64,000 nucleotides of DNA from Sinonovacula constricta (taxonomy: Eukaryota; Mollusca; Bivalvia; Cardiida; Solecurtidae): NCBI GenBank assembly GCA_007844125.1, contig CM017556.1:24787714-24851713 (forward strand), given 5' to 3'. Shown here in pieces: positions 37,096 to 49,000 of the stretch. How positions within the stretch are numbered: the stretch's first letter is position 1; every line of letters starts with the position of its first letter. The translations under genes and the position numbers were made by a program. Below the pieces are notes generated by a model that worked only from the letters and a program-made list of their open reading frames with translations, was not told the origin of the DNA and did no database searches.

Positions 37096-40000
37096 TTATA
37101 TGTTGAGCAGATCTTCTACAGATCTGGTTCGAGAGAAAGCCTCCAAACACTTGTCGCCTCCGTCAAGGTAGGCTCGTACACTGTCGTCAAGGTCTTCCTT
37201 CAGTAGGTCTGTCGAGAACGATGAAAACAGTTGCGATGACCCTGAGGGTGTAGAGCGTATCCTATTCTCCGCTAGTCTACAGTAAAATAGAGCAATGTAG
37301 AAATACTCAATACAACAATATTTCAGTTATAATTCCTTCACACTCTTACAATATTTTTTAAAGAAACAGATTAAATGACTAACTTAAATCCAATTAACTT
37401 ATATCCAATTTGCTTATACACAATATACATTTAACATAAAGCATCTACATGATTAAATAATTTAAATATTTTTTTACAAAATATCTACTTGGGGTATACA
37501 AAAAAACAGTTTTATACACGGTCAAGCATACTTTGCACGTGCTGATCATGAAAATGGACAGCCCAAAACAAACAAGACACATTAAGCTGTTTAAGTAAGT
37601 TTACAGAAGAACAGCTTGCTATGTACAGAAGCCTATTAGACCATATATTTAATACTGTAGTCCTCGGCCAACTTAGTTTGCCTGAACGTTTTTCATCTAT
37701 TTTTATCAAATGCCAGTTAAATGAAAAAGTTGATTTTATGATAAAAGAAAAAAACAAGAGTTGTCAGTAGACAGCTGCTCCACTTTCTCTGTACCACAAA
37801 ACATAATGAAAACTCAGCTCTTTTGAAATAGTTTTATTAGCAAGGGAGCTAGCAATACCATTATTATATTCTATGACTTTGGTACATCTCGGCCTGGGAT
37901 CAAACACAGGGCCTCCTAAACCGAAAGCCAATGCTGTACCAATTGTGCTACCAGGTCTGGTATTTCATTAATATATATCCTTATTATATCCTATATATGC
38001 ATATCTCTATTAATTCTATATAATAGGGCTGCAATGATTCAGCAAGAAGTCGATTCGATGCCATTCGATTTTTTCCTCTTCGATTATTTTTTTTTCAATT
38101 ATTTGCCCAAGTGTTTTATTTGCAATGGTAATGAAAGGAATAATTTAGTTGTGAAACATCTTTTTTATTTGGTTTTTGCAAAACTACGGAATCAGAAAAA
38201 GTTCCAAACTTTAGAGTGGGCCTTTTTTAAGGTGCAATTATGTGATTTCTTTTGCCGATGGTTCAGTGATTGGCCCCTATTCTGCCATTTTGATGCATTA
38301 ATTGTGTACTTTAGTTAGGCATGCATTGATTGGATAAGCTGATCAGAGGGAAAGGGTTTTTACCCAATCAAAATGTGCGTATTATAGAATGCAGTAAATT
38401 TGGATGACTTCGCTTTTTCCCCTTATAAAAATGCACAATAAATTTGTACCTCATTTAAAGGGGCTTTTGGCTCGATTCAAAAACTGAATCAAAGGTATTG
38501 TGACTGAATACTGATGAATCAAATCAAATTGTTGCAGCCCTACTATATATATGTATATATTTGTACATTCCAAAGACACATAAAACTCACTGTGAGAACC
38601 AGTCATCAGGATTATCAGTATCTGTAGAACTATCTGTAGAAAAGGTCACAGGTTCATTCTTTGTTTCTGAGGGACCATCGTCAAAAGTTTGCTGAAGAAG
38701 AATAAACCACCAAAAAAAAGGTATAAAACTTCATATAATTGCAGAGGGGTTACCAAAACAGTTAAAACATTTGTGAGTAAAACATGCCATAACACAAAAA
38801 AAACAACTGAAAGTAGTTTCTTTTTCAGTGCTATCCTGCCATAGATACTGTATATCAAAAAGAAAATACTTTTGTCATGTAAAAAGAAAACATACTGCTG
38901 GTTGTGGGAAACAAAGATTTATCTTAATGAAGGTAAATTGGTATTGCATAAATCATTAATTAATGGTGGGATGGGGTGTGTCCAGCTAAGCTGTGTTGCA
39001 TCGGTGGTTCTATCCAGACATAAATCTGGGTTCTTCCTTCACTTATAATGAGCTGACCATCTCAAATATGACCGTAATTGTGTCTGTGCGATGTAACAAA
39101 AAACAACAACAGAACAATTCGGTAATGGTTATAGCGTTCTACTCAAATCAATAACAAAAAAATCTCCTACCACAAACATAAGACAATGAATACAATGGCA
39201 ATTCATGAAAATTTCGTGCTATATTTTTTTTAAAAGTTTAAAGTTTTAAAGTTAAAATATGTAATATAAGATGTCTAAGTGTTTAATAATAAAGGTGGGA
39301 TTTTTGACCAATAACTACTTACCCAACCTTTTCTATGCTGAGGACTTTCTGACAGTTTGTTGAAAGTTTTCATGCTGTCTGGTTTTGGTAATCGAGGATG
39401 AGTCTCTGGAAAGATATATATATAATTATTAAAGAAAATATAAATGCCCCCAAAATAAAGTTTTTATTTATTCTGATGTATTAATCGGGATATCATGACA
39501 CAGGGCAAACCAGTTGTGGAAGTACGCTTATGTTTGCTTCAGCGTTAGCTAGACCACTTCCATTTTTAATGACTTTGGTATGTTGCGGCCCCGAGATACC
39601 TAGAGCTGATGCTTTACCAATCTTGCTACCGGGTCTGGTACTTAAATTTTGTTCAGAAAGATTACTAATCTAATCCGGTATCCCAATCCCACTGTTTAAC
39701 TCATGAATAAAAACAATTTATCTTAAGAGCCTCCTTTTTTTCAAATCCATATTCTACATGTTTCTACACTGCTGAGATAATGCAATGCAGACACTTTGGA
39801 CAGTGACTAGTGGCATGAAGCTTGTAAAACACTCTTTACCTAAGAGTGGCAATCAGATGATAATAATAATAATTATTGTTGAATTTGATATCAAATGAAA
39901 TGAGATCGTACCAGAGAGAAGGTTAATGGTGGGTATTAGAGGTGCTGACTGGACAGTGTGGAGAGGATGACTAGGACTAGTGGACGGGGATCTGGGCTTG

Positions 40001-43000
40001 TCATGTAGTTGGGCCTCCGATGCACAACTCTGTAACATTCAAACACACAACCATACATGTAGACTAAAACAATTAACAAATAAATCAAATGAGCTGTAAA
40101 AATGAAACTTAATGCCACAAACAGATAGTCCTTACATCATTCATATTGTTATGTACTCTCATAGGTTCTTTTTATATAGTCCTAAAATACCGCCATATAA
40201 ACTGCCAAATGAAAGATAACAATGTTTAAGACTGCTTCAACTTAATTGATAAGATTCAACATTACCCTATTCAAAGTTAACAAAAAAGTTAGCATACTCT
40301 TTGGCATATGATATTTATTCTTCAATTACATCGCAATAGTTTTGTCTTTAATGTATGGGGCAAATGTTTTATTTTTATTGCCCGTAGTGTCTATATGAGT
40401 TGAACATGATAATGACAAGTAATTTATGGTAAAAAAGATATACTGTAAAAGTTTACTCATACAGTACCAACAATAATTACACTCATCTTATATTCATATG
40501 TCATCACGCATTCATGCATTGTTATACATTTACTGGGTATATGTTGTCACACATTCATATATTGTTATACATTAATATATCGTCACACATTCATGCATGT
40601 ATGTTGTCATACATTCATACATTGTCAAACATTCATACATTGTCATACATTCCTTTGTTGTCACACATTCATGCATGTATGTTGTCATACATTCATATGT
40701 CATCACACATTCATGAATGTATGTTGTCATACAGTCATACATTGTCAAACATTCATACATTGTCATACATTCCTTTGTTGTCACACATTCATGCATGTAT
40801 GTTGTCATACATTCATATGTCATCACACATTCATGAATGTATGTTGTCATACAGTCATACATTGTCAAACATTCATACATTGTCATACATTCCTTTGTTG
40901 TCACATATTCATGCATGTATGTTGTCATACATTCATATGTCATCACACATTCATGAATGTATGTTGTCATACAGTCATACATTGTCAAACATTCATACAT
41001 TGTCATACATTCCTTTGTTGTCACACATTCATGCATGTATGTTGTCATACATTCATACATTGTTATACATTCATAGATTGTCATACATTCATATGTTGTC
41101 ATACTTTCATGTTGTCATACATTCATATGTTGTCATACATTCATATTCATATGTTGTCATAACATTTACAAGTTGTCAAATGTTTGTAATGTCAAATGCC
41201 ATGATTGGAAACACAAATAAAAATGTAATCCATTTCTGACCATTTAGTCAAATGCCATATCTATTTCATCACACAAACATCTTTATCTATGCATGGAATG
41301 ATTGTGACAGACCTCTATCAGACTGATATCTCTATGTCAAAAAAGGTTACCTTAGGTGGAGCAGCATTTTTCTGGTTTTTATTTTTCTCCCACAAATCTC
41401 GAGCTAACTGGAAGGCTTGAGACACAGATAAAGTTACTGCTTGGGCCTGAAATGCAATGAAAAAAGATAAAGGTACCAGTCTGGATTATAATTATCTCTT
41501 ATCAAGATAGAAGTACAAAATATTGTTTTAATATCTTAATATGTCTTCTTTATTATTATAACTTTTCATCATTTTGCTTCCAAGCAAACCTGTGATTCTT
41601 AATACATTTATTTTTTATTGAGCTCGAAGCCTGCTATGCCTGTTTGAGCTGGTTTAAGCAAAAAGACTGCCCCACATCAGCCAGCTTTGTCTGGAGCTTT
41701 CCTATCAGAATTTAAGCTATATACTGCTAACTCTATATCAACTGACATCACTTACGTATGTATGTGATAGTTAGAAATAATAAAGAAAAACTTAACCATT
41801 GGTTATTAACATAAGTAGCCAGTTAACGGCTAGTAACATGCATATAATTATAACTGCATATACATGTAACTGTAGATGTATGCACTCATTACTGTAATTA
41901 TATTCATAGCATGGCAGCTATAAGGATGTAATTGTGTGGTTTCACAACCAACTGTTAGATCTTATCACTGGTTAGCCAGTCCTGTATACACAGTAGCCTA
42001 GGCACAGTAGTCTAGGCACATTAGTCTGGGCACAGTAGTCTAGGCACAGTAGTATGGACACAGAAGTCTAGGCACAGTAGTCTGGGCACAGCAGTCTAGG
42101 CACAGTAGCATGGACACAGTAGTCTGGGTACAGTAGTCTAGGCACAGTAGTCTAGGCACAGTAGTCTGGGCACAGTAGTCTAGGCATAGTAGCATGGACA
42201 CAGTAGTCTGGGCACAGTAGTCTAGGCACAGTAGTATGGACACAGAAGTGTAGGCACAGTAATCTAGACACAGTAGTCTGGGCACAATAGTCTAGGCACA
42301 GTAGTATGGACACAGAAGTCTGGGCACAGTAGTCTAGGCACAGTAGTATGGACACAGATATCTAGGCACAGTAGTATGGACACAGTAGTCTAGGCACAGT
42401 AGTCTGGACACAGAAGTCTAGGCACAGTAGTCTGGACACAGAAGACTAGGCACAGTAGTATGGACACAGTAGTCTAGGCACAGTAGTCTAGGCACAGTAG
42501 CATGGACACAGAAGTCTAGGCACAGTAGTTTGGACACAGAAGTCTAGGCACAGTAGTATGGACACAGAAGTCTAGGCACAGTAGTATGGACACAGAAGTC
42601 TAGACACAGTAGTATGGACACAGAAGTCTAGGCACAGTAGTATGGACACAGTAGTCTGGGCACAGTAGTCTAGGCACATTAGTCTGGGCACATTAATCTG
42701 GGCACATTAGTCTGGGCACAGAAGTCTAGACACAGTAGCATGGACACAGAAGTCTAGGCACAGTAGTATGGACATAGAAGTCTAGGCACAATAGCCTAGG
42801 CACAGTAGTCTAGGCACATTAGTCTGGGCATATTAGTCTGGGCACATTAGTCTGGGCACAGTAGTATGGACACAGAAGTCTAGACACAGTAGTATGGACA
42901 CAGAAGTCTAGGCACAGTAGTATGGACACAGAAGTCTAGGCACAGTAGTATGGACACAGAAGTCTAGGCACAGTAGTATGGACACAGAAGTCTAGGCATA

Positions 43001-46000
43001 GTAGTCTGGGCACAGTAGTATGGACACAGAAGTCTAGGCACAGTAATATGGATAAAGAAGTCTAGGCACAGTAGTATGGACACAGAAGTCTAGGCACAGT
43101 TGTTTGGACACAGAAGTCTAGGCACAGTAGTATGGACACAGAAGTATAGGCACAGTAGTATGGACACAGAAGTCTAGGCACAGTAGTATGGACATAGAAG
43201 TCTAGGCACAGTAGTCTAGGCACAGTAGTATGGACACAGAAGTCTAGGCACAGTAGTAATGACACAGAAGTCTAGGCACAGTAGTATGAACACAGAAGTC
43301 TAGGCACAGTAGTATGGACACAGAAGTCTAGGCACAGTAGTATGGACACAGAAGTCTAGGCACAGTTATATGGACACAGAAGTCTAGGCACAGTAGTCTA
43401 GGCACAGTAGTATGGACACAGAAGTCTAGGCACAGTAGTATGGACACAGAAGTCTAGGCACAGTAGTATGGACACAGAAGTCTAGGCACAGTAGTCTAGG
43501 CACAGTAGTATGGACACAGAAGTCTAGGCACAGTTGTATGGACACAGTAGTCTAGGCACAGTAGTATGGACACAGTAGTCTAGGCACAGTAGTATGGACA
43601 CAGAAGTCAAGACACAGTAGTATGGACACAGTAGTCTAGGCACAGTAGTCTAGGCACAGTAGTATGGACACAGTAGTCTAGGCACAGTAGTATGGACACA
43701 GAAGTCAAGACACAGTAGTATGGACACAGTAGTCTAGGCACAGTAGTCTAGGCACAGTAGTATGGATACAGTAGTCTAGGCACAGTAGTATGGACACAGA
43801 AGTCAAGACACAGTAGTATGGACACAGTAGTCTAGGCACAGTAGTCTAGGCACAGTAGTATGGACACAGTAGTCTAGGCACAGTAGTATGGACACAGAAG
43901 TCGACACAGTAGTATGGACACAGTAGTCTAGGCACAGTAGTATGGACACAGTAGTCTAGGCACAGTAGTATGGACACAGTAGTCTAGGCACAGTAGTCAT
44001 TGTAACTCTAGCTCCCACTGTGACTCTTAACCCACATGATAGAAGAGTTACAAGTCAGTGACTCTTCCCACAATGCCTCAAGTAACCCCTTGATAACTAT
44101 GGTAGTATATTTTATACAAATGTGAGATTTTTTGTGTCTAAGCAGTAGTGATAAAAACCTTGTCACTGTCTATGAATAGAATGTTACAACTTGTGTGATC
44201 ATCACTTATGGTGGGGAATGGTGTATAAAGTGGTATAAATGTATTTCATTGACTTACAATTTTGTGTTTGGCACAGTAAAAGGCATGACATTCCATGGTC
44301 TCATTGATAGAGTTCCTTGCAATGAAGGCAAATAACTTCTCATGGTTTTTGTCTGCCGTACAGAAGGATATTCTGAAATCAAACAAATTTTTATACATAT
44401 TATTTGTCTCTTCAATGGAGTTTCTAGCAATGAAGACAACTGCCTCGATCCATGTCTGATTTGTAGACGGATATTCTAAAATCAATTGTAGACGGATATT
44501 CTAAAATCAAAAGATTTTAATATATAATGAAAGTTTGATAAATGGAGTTTCTAGCAAATTAATGCAACTGCTTGATTCTTGTCTAATAATATGACAGTTG
44601 TACAGAAAGATATACTGAAAAGAAATGCAAGATAAAATACAAACAAGTACATATGTACAGTTGAACTTCGTTATGACAAACTCGCTTGAGAGAAAATTCC
44701 ACTTGATTCAAACTATTATCAAGTTCCATTTTGTTTCCTTCTTTGATCATAAAAAAACAACAAAACGTATAGTGCAAATTCGCTTGAGCTGCATTGCCCT
44801 TTAACTCAAAGTGATTGCTGGGCCCCTGATCATGTTTTCTTTACAAATCCAACTGGCTTGACTCAAAGATAGAAGGCCATCGCCAACACTTGGCATGTGA
44901 CAGCTTGACAAAGTGTGAACGTGACACCATAGATCAATTAACATTGGCTTCCAATGTGCACAAGCCCATGAGGGGGTTAACGATGATATAATCTGGATTG
45001 GTGCCAATTAAGGCAGTTTGCTGAATGAAATGTGATCAGTAATTAGACTTTTGCTTGGGTAAGGGCAATTAAAGATGCCACCATATTGTTGTAGGGTAGT
45101 GTGATTGTGTGAATAATGTGGGTTGTACTGTATAGATATTAAACAAGAAATGCCATAGCTTCATTGTCAAAACGTTATGTCTCCAAGCTCTTGATACTCT
45201 AGCTGAGCAATCCAGAGAAGGACCCAGTCTAAATCCTGGGGGAATATCTGGATCAGTCAAGGGTCGAGGAGTGAAAAGAAAGTTGAAGGCCAAATCTTAC
45301 CCAGAAAAATATTCAGTAATAATTAGGGATGTCAAAGGATACTATATATGGTATCCGGATATCCGTCGAACGATCCGAACGGATATCCGGATATAAATCT
45401 TAGTTAATTCTGACGTTGCAGTCGGATGTGTGTGTGTGTGGGTGGGGGTGGGGGGGGGGGGGGGGGGGGGGTGGGGGGGGGGGTGGGGGGGTGGGGCGGT
45501 ACTAACGTTTCCATGGACATAATTAAGTCGTCATTTTAATGGAAATAATTAAATCAAAATTTCCATAAGCATAGACACTTCATCATTTTAATAATTAATG
45601 AAATACGAACAATAAAACACGTTTAGTAATTTTAATTCACAATAAAATGAATACATCAAACATATATCTAATCAAAGAAAACATGCGTACATGCGTCACA
45701 TCAACTTGCAGTAGTACATTTTGCGTTGGATTTGTCTACGGACCTCACAAAATGTCGCCAAACATCGGACGGAAGATTGGAAGGCATAACTAATGATTTG
45801 TTTAGGAAGTGGATGTGAATAAGTCAAGCTCACCGTGATCGAATGAAAACATAATAAATTCATCAATTCATTTATACAATCCAAACGGACTTAATTAAAC
45901 ATGAGTAACTGATCTTTGCCGACAAACCTGTTAATTGTCTACATAATTGTAGCTCTATCTCTTCTTAATAAAGTCGAACTAACAAAATTAAAGATAATAA

Positions 46001-49000
46001 TCCTTAATAAAAAAAAGAATAAATAAGTTATAGCTTCAAACAATGGCTGTTAATTGGCAAATTATTATACATAAGCTTTAGCACATTTCTCAAACTGTGA
46101 AGTTCATCAAGAAAATTAAAGATAGTATTCGCTAAACAAAATGGATCAGTAGAAGCTTCAAACGTTGGCGGCTAATTAGCATGTTATTATACATACCATC
46201 ATGCTTTAGCACATTTCTAAAACTGTGAAGCCAAATATACAATACTGCGTGTCACCACCTGTCACCACCTGTCGATAATCCGTTACACCTGCGTATGTGT
46301 GAAATCACACTGACAAGACAACAGAAAGATAACTTAGCAAAATGGCCAAAACATTTAATTAAATGTTTAAAATATTTCATTTTTAAGCGAATATCCGGAT
46401 ACCAAAGTCGATTCGGATATCCGACGATTCGGACGGATATCCGGATATCCGTTGACATCCCTAGTAATAATGGAAGTTGAATAGGGGATAAAATAAAAAA
46501 AAAAAAATCGCAGAGGAACACGACATACCTTAGTCAAACATTGTCTTCATGGTTGTAAGCAAAAGATGACATTAAAAAACTCAGGCATGTTAATGTATTT
46601 TATTTAAAATTGAATGCAAATAGCTGTTTTGTGTAACAAAGTGATAAAATTAAAACATTTTTTTCTTTTTATATTTGAATATCAATGATTACAGGTAGCT
46701 AAAACACATACAATTAAACACATAGAAAATGCATACAATTAGACATATAAGGAATATACAAAAAACATGTAGCAAAAAATCTTAAAATTCACTTATCATA
46801 CACATACTAACATAAAATCTGATAACTCAAAGTCAAAGTATTTTGTCAGGTCCCAGCGACTTTGAGATAGCGAAGTTCAACTGTATATAAATATGGATAT
46901 ATAAGTTGGCCTTGGAAGTGCTCACCTCACCATCATGAATCAACAGGACTCTTAGCTGGCTACATTTGATAATAATCCAGACAAAGTCATCTTCTTACAG
47001 TCACATGCAATGGTGTCTAAACATATTGCTAGAGACTCCAAAAACAAATAGTGCAGATCCTGGTCAGACAGTTTCCAGCAACGAACTGACAGACCTGGAT
47101 CTTCACTATGTTTTACCATATAATTATGTGAAAAGCAAGCCAAGGGTTAACACAGCCAATCATACTTTAACCATAAACCAATTACATTTACATGTAATAT
47201 GAACCTAAACAAAAGTTCTCACTTTTTGACTATTAACTACACACAAGCAACATTATGCATTTAACTGCAAATATTGCAGATCTTGATCAGAAAACTCCCT
47301 GTCGGGGCTGGTTAATCTGGATCTGCCCATTTTGCCTGAACTTTTGAGTTGTGCAATATTTGCTTACAACTGTTTACATTATTCTTTAAAGGTATTATCC
47401 TTCATTTTGTCCATATGAAATACGTGTAATGAAAAAAGAACAATATGTACTTTATGCTTTATGGGGACATTTCTCAACTTGAAGCACATTGTTGTTTATC
47501 ATATCCAAATGATTTTTGGATCGGATATGATGCAAGAGAGATAAACACATTACTACTATAGGTTTATCTAATCACTGGACAGATAAGATACAACCATGAT
47601 GCATGTGCTTAAATAAGTCTTTTTAAGATAGTATATTTTTGTTAAATGACAACTTATTAGCAATAATATAAAGAAATTGTGTGTGTGAGGATAAAACAGC
47701 CTTTCTAAATACATCATCTTGATTGCCCTTTTTATAACCCGATGATATACCTGGAGTTATGTCCCTTTCCTGTCATTTTTTTTCTAAGGTCAATTTTTGG
47801 TTATTCCTCAATAACTTTTGAAGGACCTGCTTTATATTTGCTTTATATGTGATTGATTCTGAAATATACATATGTAGTTGAATATTAATTACTATCCATT
47901 TTCTATTGGCAGAGTTATGACCCTTTTTGTGATACTATAAGCCAAAAGCAATGGTGTTCTATGAAGTCAAAGTGCTGGCAAACATCTTTAAGCTAATATG
48001 CTACAAAGCATATACTACACTGCAAAAAGTGCTTGAAACACTTTATAGTTTACCAGTTCACTTGATTTGATGGGCTACTGGTGTAAAAGTTAAGGGTGTA
48101 GGGTTTAGTCATCTTACAAACATGCCATATTTGGTGGCGATCTGATTTATTAGTGACATGGTTTCCAACATTGTGGGTAACCAGTGTCCGCTCATACTGC
48201 ATGGCTTCATGTAAAATGTAGTGTTCACAGGCACTAAATGGTTTTAAGTGGGTTCTGATGAGAGGTTTTCCTCATAGCCCAGCTGATTAGACTAATAAGA
48301 CATTTTTACTGTGTTCAATAATTCAAGCAACTGATTACCAGAACTTTGTAAACACCCTCTTGTACCTTTACTGTTTATCTACGCCATGAAGTGACTTGAT
48401 TAGGTATTTTGAATTTCTCCATTATTTTTAAAAATTTATTTAAATATTTAGAAGAATTAACAGTGCGCAAATGATTAAATGTAAACATCTAAGTTAAGTA
48501 AATATTGCAATATATGATTCTTTAAAACTGAGCGAGAATTTATATTTGACTGTTATCTGAATATGTCTTGTTATAAGGACTTCTGTGTTTATTTTTGTGA
48601 ATCAAAGGTTTTAATCATTATCTTCATATTTAGGCATATCTCTGCTAATAAAAAGTCCCATTAATCTCTAGTGGTCTAGGATGAAGTTCATTCTTATCAA
48701 AAAAATAAAAAGATTACCAGATTATTATAAAAACAAGCATTTGATAGTATTGCGGGCAATACAGTAGTCCCCTACCAGTCCCTCAAAAAGTTCTTTAATT
48801 ATCATACGCTCCTGTTTATTGCCATTTATAATTAATTTGAGATAATTTTAGTAATCACAGGATCCAGATTTTTTGTTGGACAAATGGACAGACAGACAGG
48901 GCAAATCTATAGTCTCCTCCCACCCAAACAGTAGTTGGGGTTCACATAATTTTTTTTAATTCACCTGGCCTAAATAATTGTTAACTTATCATTACATTTA

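Larger units (their letters stand above)
44658..46883. mobile_element. Mariner-like nonautonomous element (2226 bp including a nested insertion), LDLRAP1 intron 3
   Basis: Left end TA|CAGTTGAACTTCGTTAT (TA at 44656-44657). Right end ATAGCGAAGTTCAACTG|TA (TA at 46884-46885). CAGT ends and TA duplications fit Tc1/mariner. Subtracting the hAT-like insertion (45324-46463 plus one 8-bp duplication) leaves about 1.08 kb with no transposase frame that I can see. Confidence 0.7.

Noticed and set aside
38034..38318. 94-codon frame inside the hAT-like element
   Set aside because: No hAT dimerisation or DDE motif; AT-driven Phe/Leu/Lys composition.
40514..41239. Overlapping open frames of 241, 189 and 176 codons on both strands
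   Set aside because: Products of the 15/120-bp tandem repeat, whose unit length is a multiple of three; low-complexity His/Ser/Cys/Thr peptides.
42040..43265. Minus-strand frames with repeated LLCLDYCAQTT peptides
   Set aside because: Translation of the 14-bp minisatellite inside LDLRAP1 intron 4.
41987..43999. CRISPR-like array
   Set aside because: Repeats are contiguous without unique spacers, and the DNA is eukaryotic.
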